Source of the DNA: Paenibacillus sp. FSL K6-1330
GTDB taxonomy: Bacteria > Bacillota > Bacilli > Paenibacillales > Paenibacillaceae
Length of the DNA: 64,000 nt
Direction of reading: 5' to 3'
NCBI RefSeq assembly: GCF_037976825.1
Contig: NZ_CP150269.1
Location: 2,555,501 to 2,619,500, forward strand
Positions within the stretch are counted from its first letter, which is position 1. Each line of letters starts with the position of its first letter. A program made the translations under genes and the position numbers. Shown here piece by piece: positions 19,619-27,544 of this stretch. The notes under the pieces are model-generated. The model was not told the DNA's origin, made no database searches, and saw only the letters and a program-made list of their open reading frames with translations.

Positions 19619-21238
19619 ATGGGAACAATTAAGGCAATGAGGAGACATCGTCTGAAGCTGGCTGCCGTCATCATGTTGGCCGGAGTACTGCTATTAAACC
19701 TGACGGGCTGCAGCGGCGGCAAGAGCAATGATACTAAAACGGATACCGAAGCGGCTTTTAACAAAGAAGGTCTGCCGATTGTCAATGAGCCAATAACGCT
19801 GGATGTGCTGACCGTTCGCTGGGGCAACATGGGAGATACGTTCCTCCAGAACCAGTGGCTCAAGGATTTAGAGAAGGAGACCAATGTCAAAATCAATTGG
19901 CAAATCATGTCCTCGAATGATTGGGGCGAGCAAAAATCGATCATGCTGGCGAGCGGTACGCTGCCGGATATTATTTTCGGCGATATCGTATTCAGCGATT
20001 CCGATATCGTGAACAACCTGTCGTATTTCCGCCCGCTGGATGACTACATCGATCAATACATGCCGAACCTGAAAACGGCGCTGGAAGAAACGCCCGAGAT
20101 GAAAAAGATGAGCACATTCCCGGACGGGAAAATCTACTCCTTGCCGGCGCGGCTGCCGTCAAGGCCGAAAGCATCGATCCAGCCGATCATTAACAAAACA
20201 TGGCTCGACCAGCTCGGACTGGATATTCCGGACAACACAGACGAACTGTACGAGGTGTTCAAAGCGTTTAAAGAACAGGATCCAAACGGCAATGGCAAGG
20301 CCGATGAGATTCCGGTCAGCGGATCGGGGAACATCAGCATCGACCTGCTGAATCCGTTCGGCATCACGGACATTAACGGCAACAGCATGATGGTCATCGA
20401 TAACGAGCCCGTGTTCTACCCGGTGACGGGGAACTACAAGGAAGCGATCAAGTGGGCGCATAAGCTGTATTCGGAAGGCCTGATCGACCAGGAGATCTTT
20501 ACGCAGGACAGCACCATGTCCACGGCGAAGCATCAGAATCCGGATGCGGCGCTGATCGGTTTCTCCAACCAATGGGTGCCGGATGCGGTGTTCGGGAAGT
20601 GGAAGGATCAATATATTGCGATTCCGTCCATCGCCGGACCTGACGGAAAAAGGTATCAGGGCGGCGAGCCTCAAGGCATGAGCCTGCGGAGAAACGAGTT
20701 CCTTATCACCACGTCGAACAAGTATCCGGAAATTTCGGCTCGTTGGGCGGACCAGTTCTACACCAATGAAGCGAGCATCCAGAACTTCTGGGGCGCCATC
20801 GGCACGGTGATTCAGAAGAACGACGATGGGACGTTTACGCTCATGAGTCCGCCGGAAGGCACGAGTGCGGATGCGTGGTACTGGGAGCAATCCGTAAGGG
20901 ATTTCGGTCCAAAGTACGTAAGCCCGAGCTTCGAGAAAAACATCATACTGGATGAGACCACGGGCGATGGCTTGAAGCTGGTCATCGACAAGTTGGGCAG
21001 CGATTATGTAACGACGCCGTTCCCGAACGTGATGTACAGCGCCGAAGAATTCCAGGAGCTGCCTACGCTGACAACGGATATCGACGGTTATGTCGGCACG
21101 ACCCGGGCGAAGTGGATATCCGAAGGCAATATCGATGCGGAATGGGACGCTTACGTCAAGCAGCTGAACGATATGGGCCTTGAGCGGCTGGTACAAATCC
21201 GCAAGGAAGCCTATCAGCGGTATATCAGCGTCAAATAA
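19619..21238 (+). CDS. Extracellular solute-binding lipoprotein, LplA family
   Basis: A 539-residue lipoprotein: a basic N-terminus, a hydrophobic segment and lipobox LTGC near residues 28-31, then the large family 1 binding fold typical of LplA proteins (about 500-550 residues), with DPNGNGKADEIP, a calcium-site-like repeat common in this family. A GGGGGA site precedes the ATG. It should capture an oligosaccharide for the two permeases upstream; the ligand is not recognisable. Confidence 0.88.
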   Translation: MGTIKAMRRHRLKLAAVIMLAGVLLLNLTGCSGGKSNDTKTDTEAAFNKEGLPIVNEPITLDVLTVRWGNMGDTFLQNQWLKDLEKETNVKINWQIMSSNDWGEQKSIMLASGTLPDIIFGDIVFSDSDIVNNLSYFRPLDDYIDQYMPNLKTALEETPEMKKMSTFPDGKIYSLPARLPSRPKASIQPIINKTWLDQLGLDIPDNTDELYEVFKAFKEQDPNGNGKADEIPVSGSGNISIDLLNPFGITDINGNSMMVIDNEPVFYPVTGNYKEAIKWAHKLYSEGLIDQEIFTQDSTMSTAKHQNPDAALIGFSNQWVPDAVFGKWKDQYIAIPSIAGPDGKRYQGGEPQGMSLRRNEFLITTSNKYPEISARWADQFYTNEASIQNFWGAIGTVIQKNDDGTFTLMSPPEGTSADAWYWEQSVRDFGPKYVSPSFEKNIILDETTGDGLKLVIDKLGSDYVTTPFPNVMYSAEEFQELPTLTTDIDGYVGTTRAKWISEGNIDAEWDAYVKQLNDMGLERLVQIRKEAYQRYISVK

Positions 21239-21260
21239 GGATTGCCTGCATCCGTCCGGG

Positions 21261-21295
21261 CTGCCCCGCAGATCGAAATGCTGCGGGGCATTGTG
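21261..21295 (+). terminator. Stem-loop after LplA-type gene, weak T tract
   Basis: GCCCCGCAG (21263-21271) pairs with CTGCGGGGC (21281-21289), but only scattered T residues follow. It may act as a terminator or as an mRNA 3' stabiliser. Confidence 0.6.
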
Positions 21296-21695
21296 GTTCC
21301 GGCGTGGGACGGAAACGATTTTTTGATCTGTATTCATGTATCTGCTTCAACGGAGAAGGCGGAATCATACTGGAGAAGCGAAGCGGTCCCCTGAAAGCTT
21401 TCCATCGGAAAGCTCGCAACGAAAGCATATGCTATCCCCGGATTTCAACATTATTCACTTCATTCCGAAAAAATCCGGGGGTAACAGGGATCGGAAAAAC
21501 GATCCGCATGCGTAGTGATGATTATGCTTCTGAATAGCATTCTAGCGAGCACAGGAGGCAATATGAGAAAACATCAAAGTCACGGTGTGGAATGGAATAC
21601 CGGCATGAGAAACATAATGAACAGGTAGCCAGCCTATATCCGAACAGCATATTCAATCCTAGTGATAGATAGATTTATAAACAAGGAGTGTTTCG
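21296..21695. other. Intergenic interval without a supported gene
   Basis: About 400 bases between the LplA-type gene and the next oxidoreductase. A 77-codon open frame (21304-21537) has no ribosome-binding site or recognisable family. The last bases hold the AAGGAG site for the gene at 21696. No promoter was certain. Confidence 0.5.
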
Positions 21696-22769
21696 ATGAT
21701 GAATAAATTTCGAATCGGCTTAATCGGTTTGGGCGGGATGGCGCAGGAGCACATCCGCTGGATGAATGAAGAGAACATCTATCAGTTCGTGGCCGTGAGC
21801 GACGTCAATGGGGAAGCCGTGGCCAGAGTAGGCGATCAGCTGGGGATTAAGGACGGCAAGCGCTATGCGGATTTCAAGGATTTAATTGAAGATCCTGACG
21901 TCGATGCCGTCATTTCGGTTACGCCCAACAACGTGCACGCCGATATCATCAGCGCATGCTTGCAAGCGAGCAAACCTTTTTTGGCGGAAAAACCATTTAC
22001 GCGAGTCTTCGAAGAGGCCATCTCCTTGCTGGAGCTGTATGAGAAACAGCCCGTCCCCGCCATGATCGGGTTTACGTACCGTTATACGCCCGCTTTTCGT
22101 TATGCCAGGGAACTGATCCGTACGGGCAAGCTGGGTACGGTCCGTCACTTCTCCATTCAGTACTTGCAGGGGTTTGGCGTGCCGAACCAGCAGGTTCCCT
22201 ACATGTGGAGATACAACAAAGGCATCACAGGGACGGGGACCCTGGGAGATTTAGGTTCGCATATGATCGATATGGCCCGATTTCTGTTTGGAGAATTTGA
22301 AGAAATTACGGCACAGCTACATACCATCATTCCAGAACGTAGGGACCCGGTAACGGGAGCGATGGCCAAGATCGAAGTTGATGATTTTGCCAGCTTTCAG
22401 GCACGGATGACCGATGGCATGATGGGCGTGTTCCAGACATCACGCAATGCGTTCGGTTCAGGCAACCAGCATGAGGTGTCCATTTACGGCGATCATGGCA
22501 CGGTCCACGCCAGCACATTGGATCCGGAACGGGTGGTATGGATTCGCGAAGAAGAGCCCGGGCAGCTCGCTAGAACGACCATGGAAGTGCCGCAGCATTG
22601 CAAAGTCAAGCAGTATGCCGATTTTGCCGCGATATTGAGGGGGACGCCTACCGATGGAGTCCCCGGGTTTATGGACGGATACCGGAATCAAGAGGTGCTG
22701 GATGCGGTCGTTAGAGCAAGCGAGACCAAGGCCGTGGTAGAGCTTCGAAATACGGGCCAACGAATCTAG
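21696..22769 (+). CDS. Gfo/Idh/MocA family oxidoreductase
   Basis: A 357-residue sugar dehydrogenase family protein with Rossmann motif GLGGMAQEHIR near residue 10 and the signature AEKPFTRVFEE near residue 93. The C-terminal domain carries GDLGSHMIDMARF, a conserved substrate-site stretch. AAGGAG lies 8 bases before the first of two ATGs. It sits after the LplBCA transporter and probably acts on a sugar released from the imported oligosaccharide, which is inference from position. Confidence 0.88.
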   Translation: MMNKFRIGLIGLGGMAQEHIRWMNEENIYQFVAVSDVNGEAVARVGDQLGIKDGKRYADFKDLIEDPDVDAVISVTPNNVHADIISACLQASKPFLAEKPFTRVFEEAISLLELYEKQPVPAMIGFTYRYTPAFRYARELIRTGKLGTVRHFSIQYLQGFGVPNQQVPYMWRYNKGITGTGTLGDLGSHMIDMARFLFGEFEEITAQLHTIIPERRDPVTGAMAKIEVDDFASFQARMTDGMMGVFQTSRNAFGSGNQHEVSIYGDHGTVHASTLDPERVVWIREEEPGQLARTTMEVPQHCKVKQYADFAAILRGTPTDGVPGFMDGYRNQEVLDAVVRASETKAVVELRNTGQRI

Positions 22770-22775
22770 AGTTTG

Positions 22776-23750
22776 TCATAACGTCTTGCCCATCCAGATA
22801 TACAGCGCCATCAAAGTGAACAGAAACAGGCAAAAGTTAACGCTTACAAATAATCCGCGAAGTACAGCGGAGCGGTGGAATTGAAATGGAGTTTTAAGCT
22901 CACCCGTACCTTCGATTAGGAATAAGATCAGTACCGTGTGAATGATCGTATGGCCAATGACTTCTTTGTAACCGAATACAAGGCTTGTCATAATAAAAAT
23001 GCCAGATACCAGCAGAGCGGTGAATCGGCTCATGATGCCTACGATAAATGCCCACGCTAGCCCTATTTCGACAAAAGCGCTGATCATGACGAAATGCTCA
23101 ATGGTAAATCCGAAGGTAGGAAGTCCGTAGCTGCCCATTACGGTGCAAGCAAGCTCGGGGATGGTCAGCTTTTCCATAGCAAGCCAAGCAAGGGACATGC
23201 CCGTACATATATACATGACGGGAGGAGCCGTTCTTTTTATTGGAGTGCCGCACACAAACAGATAATATACAATACCGAGATAGATTAAATAATCGATGGA
23301 ATGAAAAATGCCGTAGGTTAATGAAGCTTGTAGATAGAGCAAGAATAGGATGGCACCGCTCACCGGCAATGTGCGTTTATAGAGCAGGCAGGCTGCGGCG
23401 GCGGAGAGACCGAGGATAATCCACATGGAATTGGTTTTGAACTCGGGTGCCAGGTACGAGCCGCTCAGAAGCTGCAGCACCAGGCCGATGGCCAGCCCTA
23501 TGCGCAGAATGACTTCGGAATGGGGCCTTAGTCTGTGCAGCCATTGGTGAATTTTCATGATGGGCCTCATCTTACCCAGGGGATCGTGAAAGGCACAGGT
23601 GAGTAACAGGATCAACAATGTAAACGCTAACCAAAACAGGAACGTCAGCGTAACGATACGGGGAAAGGGCAGGGGGACCCATTCAAAGTTGTCCGTAAAC
23701 CATTTGACATGAATATAGATGTTGCTAATCTTGGAGAAATGCATTACCAT
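22776..23750 (-). CDS. DoxX-like multi-pass membrane protein
   Basis: A 324-residue protein with about eight to nine hydrophobic segments. The C-terminal part has the layout of DoxX/TQO-small-subunit proteins (VEIGLAWAFIVGIMSRFTA). Function unknown; members have been linked with respiratory quinone or sulfur chemistry, but no motif here proves that. A GGGAGGAG site lies before ATG 23750. The gene is convergent with the oxidoreductase, ending 6 bases from it. Two cre-like sequences occur inside the gene (about 22835-22848 and 23608-23621), each 13 of 14 to consensus. Confidence 0.6.
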   Translation of the reverse strand: MVMHFSKISNIYIHVKWFTDNFEWVPLPFPRIVTLTFLFWLAFTLLILLLTCAFHDPLGKMRPIMKIHQWLHRLRPHSEVILRIGLAIGLVLQLLSGSYLAPEFKTNSMWIILGLSAAAACLLYKRTLPVSGAILFLLYLQASLTYGIFHSIDYLIYLGIVYYLFVCGTPIKRTAPPVMYICTGMSLAWLAMEKLTIPELACTVMGSYGLPTFGFTIEHFVMISAFVEIGLAWAFIVGIMSRFTALLVSGIFIMTSLVFGYKEVIGHTIIHTVLILFLIEGTGELKTPFQFHRSAVLRGLFVSVNFCLFLFTLMALYIWMGKTL

Positions 23751-24006
23751 TCAATCAGCTCCTCCCTTAACCAACTCTAGTCACCTATCCAAGATAATAC
23801 AATATTAGATAAAAAAGTATATTGCTGGATGAATATATCCCCCATTTTGAAAATATTATCCCTTAAGAGCATTCATAGACAGCATTTGACTTTACAGTCA
23901 TAGCGTCACTAAACAAGAGGGTGTCCCAAAGAGCTTAGATCTTGCGGGAGGCCCCCTTCTTGCTGTTAGAAGACGCTCCGTGTACGAATCGTTCCTACCA
24001 TCGCTG

Positions 24007-24057
24007 TTGCCCCCACATTTCTTGGAATGGTTCTGAGCAAGACGAAATGGGGGGCAA
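24007..24057 (+). ncRNA. Strong stem-loop in IS110 left flank, candidate part of bridge RNA
   Basis: TTGCCCCCACATTTC (24007-24021) pairs with GAAATGGGGGGCAA (24044-24057) with one bulged base around a 22-base loop. It lies in the non-coding leader of the transposase. Bridge RNA identity is inference from family biology. Confidence 0.4.
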
Positions 24058-24099
24058 AGCATTCCTGTATGCTCTTAAATTTCGGCTTTGAAATTGAAC

Positions 24100-24162
24100 G
24101 AGCACCTCCTTATGATGAAAGGTGTCCACTACGACAACCACAACATCATAAGGAAGGTGCTC
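24100..24162 (+). promoter_or_regulatory. Hairpin sequestering the transposase ribosome-binding site
   Basis: Bases 24100-24117 (beginning GAGCACC) pair with 24144-24162 (ending GGTGCTC) over 18 pairs with one bulge. The AAGGAAGG ribosome-binding site at about 24150-24157 lies wholly inside the 3' arm. Read-through transcription from outside would fold this hairpin and block translation of the transposase. Confidence 0.75.
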
Positions 24163-24167
24163 TTATT

Positions 24168-25430
24168 ATGAAGTTTAAACAATCAGTTAAACAAAATCAA
24201 CGAATTGAACGTATAACCAACCATCATCTCATCATTGGCATCGACATTGCAAAATTTAAACATGTCGCACGTGCGACAGACTATCGTGGCATTGAACGAG
24301 GTTCCTACCTTGTGTTCTCTAACGATCTCGAAGGATATGAAAAGTTATATCAGTGGATGCAAGCTCTAATGCTTCAGTTTAACAAGACCGATGTCATCTT
24401 CGGCGTTGAGCCAACCGGTCACTACTGGTTCAACCTAGCGTTCTGGCTTAAAGAGAGGCTGCTCGAGCTCGTTCTCGTTAACCCGTTTCAAGTGAAGCGT
24501 AACAAAGAAAACCGGGACAACTCTCCAACTAAAAACGATGTCAAAGATGCCTTGGTCATTGCCGACATGGTGAAGAATGGATACTATTCTGAAACTCATA
24601 TTCACGCCGAGCCGTATCGGGCGCTTAGGCAGCTTGTGGGCACCAGAGACTTTGTGACCAAGCAAGTCTCCAGTGTCGTCAACCAGATGTATCGGTGGAC
24701 TGACATGTACTTCCCTGAGTTTCAGCAGGTATTTAAGGACATCACCTCGAAGACGGCACTCGCAACGTTGGCCGAATTTGCGCATCCATCCGATCTTCGC
24801 CACTTAACGGTTGAAGACGTTATCGCCGGGTGGAGAAAACGACTGAAGCGCGCAGGCAGCCGTAAGGTATCCGCTGCCCTCATCCATGCGGCGCAACGGA
24901 CAGCTGCCATTCCGAATTGTGTAGAGGAAGCAAAACTTAGTATATCGTTACTGCTGCAACAACTGCAGATGTATAACGACCAATTGAATCAACTGGAAGA
25001 AAAGATGAGTCAACTCCTTCGAAGCATTCCCACAGCAAAGCTCCTTCGTACCATTAAAGGCATGAATGATATTACGCTGGCTACGTTATACAGTGAAGCG
25101 GGTGATTTGGGCGGCTTTACTCATGGTAACCAAGTCCTTCGGTTAGCTGGCTTACATCTGTCCGAAAACAGCTCAGGTACCTACAAGGGCGAAGTGAAAA
25201 TCACGAAGCGAGGGCGACCTGGACTGCGAAAACTTCTTTTCATGACGGTCTTTCATATGGTTTCCATTAATCCAGAATTTCGGGCGCTGCATCAGTACAA
25301 CAAACAAGTGAAGAACATGAAAGGTATGAAGTCGATCATGAAGCTGTGCGGGAAGCTTGCTCGTATGCTTGTAGCTATGGCGAAGAAGCATTCCGTTTAC
25401 GACATCAACAAAGTAACGGTCGCCGCTTAA
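24168..25430 (+). CDS. IS110-family transposase (DEDD recombinase)
   Basis: A 420-residue transposase with an N-terminal RuvC-like DEDD domain: GIDIAKFKH near residue 24 (first Asp), GVEPTGHYW near 83 (Glu), and KNDVKDALVIAD near 122 (last two acidic residues). A coiled-coil region near residues 255-290 leads to the C-terminal Transposase_20 domain with TIKGMNDITLATLYSEAGD and the serine-containing LSENSSGTYKG region that supplies the nucleophile. The frame is open upstream to 24027 but the ATG at 24168 has the only ribosome-binding site, held in a hairpin. Appears intact. Confidence 0.93.
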   Translation: MKFKQSVKQNQRIERITNHHLIIGIDIAKFKHVARATDYRGIERGSYLVFSNDLEGYEKLYQWMQALMLQFNKTDVIFGVEPTGHYWFNLAFWLKERLLELVLVNPFQVKRNKENRDNSPTKNDVKDALVIADMVKNGYYSETHIHAEPYRALRQLVGTRDFVTKQVSSVVNQMYRWTDMYFPEFQQVFKDITSKTALATLAEFAHPSDLRHLTVEDVIAGWRKRLKRAGSRKVSAALIHAAQRTAAIPNCVEEAKLSISLLLQQLQMYNDQLNQLEEKMSQLLRSIPTAKLLRTIKGMNDITLATLYSEAGDLGGFTHGNQVLRLAGLHLSENSSGTYKGEVKITKRGRPGLRKLLFMTVFHMVSINPEFRALHQYNKQVKNMKGMKSIMKLCGKLARMLVAMAKKHSVYDINKVTVAA

Positions 25431-25500
25431 TAACCGACCACTTGCCTACTGGCTCATTCGCAGGATTCACAAGAAGCATGAAGAACCGATACGCTCGCCT

Positions 25501-25590
25501 AAAGGGCTCAGACCCGTGGACAAAGCAGTAACGGACTCCATCTCCTTGATAGGTGTAACGAAGGAATGAAAGGGCATAGACCCGTTGAGA
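25501..25590 (+). repeat. Imperfect direct repeat in IS110 right flank
   Basis: AAAGGGCTCAGACCCGT at 25501 recurs as AAAGGGCATAGACCCGT at 25569, 68 bases later. The repeat lies in the non-coding 3' part of the element and may reflect paired loops of a structured RNA. Confidence 0.6.
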
Positions 25591-25872
25591 CATGGGAGGG
25601 CAAACCTCAAGGACGAAGATGGAGCATGCGAATAAAGGAAAACTATGGGAATTTCGCACTTCCCCTTATTTCGTTATGCCCACATTCGCCATACGGTCCC
25701 CCCTTTTGTCGCCTTCGTTGTCACATTTGTTTTCATAACGAATGAAATCCTGCGAATTAGCGAGCTAGCGCAAGAAAATTGAATCATAAGGAGGGAGGCG
25801 AGCGCTGACGCTTGTCCGGAATCGATTCGTCCTCTCCGCTACGCCGTGCGGATTGCTTACTTTTTTAGACGC

Positions 25873-25938
25873 AAAGAAACCGTTCTTTGGTAAAATGGAG
25901 GTTCGAACCAAACCATTTACGAAAGGAACGGTTTCTTT
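25873..25938. repeat. Long near-perfect inverted repeat
   Basis: AAAGAAACCGTTC with the following TTTGGTAAAATGG pairs with CCATTTACGAAAGGAACG and GTTTCTTT across a short AGGTTCGAACC loop, giving about 24 pairs with few interruptions. It ends in TTTT, so it could terminate transcription, or it could be a small mobile repeat. The rest of 25700-26032 shows no gene. Confidence 0.65.
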
Positions 25939-26032
25939 TGTACATTCAATATACCATGGACCAACTCTATCTGCCAATGGATTTGGATTTCCTTTTACCG
26001 CTGAATGCGACATAATGACAGGCTCAACCCGG

Positions 26033-26599
26033 CTAGGGAAGCTGTGTTCCGGCAGCATAACGTTCAACGGTTTCATAAGGCAGATGATCGGTAATAAGAC
26101 GACCGTAATGCGCAATCCGTATGATGCCGTCCTCATCCAACACAAACTCTGCCGGAATCCGATTAAAATTTGAACCTTCTTCCGGCGTCAGCTTGAAACC
26201 TGCCGCTTCTGCTTCATCCGTGAATTGATGCACATTCGGTTGTGCTAAGGTGGCTTGTGTCTTGGCTACCGAAGTCTCGACTCCATAGCGAGTGTAGAGC
26301 TCCGCATTCGGATCGGCAATAAGAGGAAATGGAGCATTCTGCTGACCGACATGCTGATGAAGTGCCGCTTCCGGTGATTCGAAAACGCAAATGACATCGA
26401 GATGATACTGCTGCTGCCACTGAGGATATCGCTGAATAAACTGGTGCACCCTCAGATTGCATAGTGCACAGGCTGCGTTACGGAAAAAAGCGAGAAGTAA
26501 TTTACGTCCGCGATGGTTTTCTAGTGAAATGATATTTCCATTTTGATCTACGCTTTGGAATAATGGAGCATAATCTCCGGGTTGGAGCACATTGTTCAT
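26033..26599 (-). CDS. Peroxiredoxin-like (AhpC/TSA redoxin) protein
   Basis: A 188-residue thioredoxin-fold protein. After an N-terminal LQPGDYAPLF stretch comes FFRNAACALCNLR, placing two cysteines (44 and 47) in a CxxC arrangement at the position of the peroxidatic site. This is unlike 2-Cys peroxiredoxins with a distant resolving Cys and closer to the AhpC/TSA_2 group. It likely reduces peroxides or acts as a thiol oxidoreductase. An AGGAGG site precedes the ATG. A Crp-type palindrome lies 77-91 bases upstream, and the Crp/Fnr gene precedes it on the same strand. Confidence 0.75.
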   Translation of the reverse strand: MNNVLQPGDYAPLFQSVDQNGNIISLENHRGRKLLLAFFRNAACALCNLRVHQFIQRYPQWQQQYHLDVICVFESPEAALHQHVGQQNAPFPLIADPNAELYTRYGVETSVAKTQATLAQPNVHQFTDEAEAAGFKLTPEEGSNFNRIPAEFVLDEDGIIRIAHYGRLITDHLPYETVERYAAGTQLP

Positions 26600-26675
26600 T
26601 TTGGATTTCCTCCTGGGTTAACGGTATATAGGCGTGAGGCCTATTACCAATGTAGCAGGGAGGACTACATTGCTC

Positions 26676-26690
26676 TGTGACTAGGTCACA
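26676..26690. promoter_or_regulatory. Crp/Fnr-type palindrome upstream of redoxin gene
   Basis: TGTGAC-TAG-GTCACA is a palindrome of TGTGA half-sites spaced five bases apart, one less than the usual six. It overlaps the last codons of the crp/fnr-like gene and lies upstream of the redoxin gene. A second inverted repeat, AATGTAG/CTACATT (26649-26671), sits beside it. Confidence 0.5.
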
Positions 26691-27354
26691 TAGCAGTTTC
26701 TGTTAGACAGCCCCGGTTTATAATTTTCACCCAGCCTCTTCCTGTTTCCAGCCATCCTTTCTTTTGGAAATGGCCCAGCGTACGGGAGACGACCTCTCTT
26801 ACGGAGCCAATTTCATCAGCAAGCTCTTGGTGGGTTGTGTGTACTAACGGATGTTCTTCCGAGGTGATGCGCAGCAGAGTCCTGGCAAGGCGCTGCTCCA
26901 GCGGTAATGACTGTCTTTCCTGCAGCATATTTGCCATCCGCAGTGTTCCATCAAGCAGCCCACCAAATATAGCGCTACGGATGGGTTCATATACCTGCAG
27001 CCAACGGAGAAAGCTGCTTTTCAACACATACAATACCTCTACCTCGGACTCGGCAATGAGAGTCCCCGGATAATCCTGCCCACTAAGCCCGCTAAGCACG
27101 AGGAGCGAACAGACTTCACCGGCTGATAGTATGTTTAACACCGATTCGTTGCCATCTTCGTTGATGATTGTGATACGGGCCGATCCGCTGATCAGGAACA
27201 TGCCATACATCGTGGCATCCTCTCGATGAAAGATTCTCGATTTGGCATCAAAATGTTTTGTGAAAGCTTTAGCGTGGATCCATTCTTCTGGCGGTACGAC
27301 TTTCAAATAAGGAAAGATGCCGGTTATCTGCTTCTCATTCAGTTCAGGTTTCAT
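26686..27354 (-). CDS. Crp/Fnr-family transcriptional regulator
   Basis: A 222-residue regulator with an N-terminal cyclic-nucleotide-binding-like beta-roll (residues about 20-130, MYGMFLISGSARI) and a C-terminal winged helix whose recognition helix reads SVREVVSRTL; the R-E-x-x-S-R pattern is the one that reads TGTGA half-sites in Crp. There is no N-terminal cysteine cluster, so it is not a classical [4Fe-4S] Fnr. The frame extends to 27420, but AAAGGCGG precedes the ATG at 27354. It probably controls the redoxin gene behind it. Confidence 0.82.
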   Translation of the reverse strand: MKPELNEKQITGIFPYLKVVPPEEWIHAKAFTKHFDAKSRIFHREDATMYGMFLISGSARITIINEDGNESVLNILSAGEVCSLLVLSGLSGQDYPGTLIAESEVEVLYVLKSSFLRWLQVYEPIRSAIFGGLLDGTLRMANMLQERQSLPLEQRLARTLLRITSEEHPLVHTTHQELADEIGSVREVVSRTLGHFQKKGWLETGRGWVKIINRGCLTETAM

Positions 27355-27493
27355 GGTTGGTTTCCGCCTTTCGGTAATCATGCACGGACATGCGAAACTG
27401 CTATTCTTTATTGTTAACATTTCGGGCTGACAAAGTTCAAGAGAATTTTCTGGATTTCATGCGGGAAGAACTCCTTTAGCGATGCGATGGTTT

Positions 27494-27502
27494 TGCTATA
27501 AT
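27494..27502 (+). promoter_or_regulatory. Extended -10 promoter of cobQ
   Basis: TGC-TATAAT is an extended -10 element with a poor -35 region. It lies 43 bases upstream of the preferred cobQ start. No cobalamin riboswitch is visible in the leader. Confidence 0.6.
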
Positions 27503-27544
27503 GATGTGAGCAAGCGATTTAAGTCAGGGAAAAGGGTGAAGAAG

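Larger units (their letters stand above)
23920..25700 (+). mobile_element. IS110-family insertion sequence, ends not resolved
   Basis: The transposase gene at 24168-25430 is flanked by about 250 bases of structured non-coding sequence upstream and 200-300 bases downstream. IS110 elements lack conventional terminal inverted repeats, so the exact ends cannot be read from one copy. Elements of this family carry a bridge RNA in one non-coding end that pairs with target and donor DNA; candidates are noted separately. Coordinates given are approximate. Confidence 0.6.

Noticed and set aside
20159..21337. 392-codon minus-strand frame opposite the LplA-type gene
   Set aside because: A shadow of the binding-protein gene caused by its codon bias; no start signal or recognisable domain.
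23915..23935. GGGTGTCCCAAAG near the IS110 left side as an IS1182-type terminal repeat
   Set aside because: It resembles such ends loosely, but no matching second end or transposase remnant was found nearby.
24027..24167. Extension of the transposase frame upstream of the ATG at 24168
   Set aside because: The extra 47 codons run through two strong stem-loops and have no ribosome-binding site; the family N-terminus starts near GIDIAK and fits ATG 24168.
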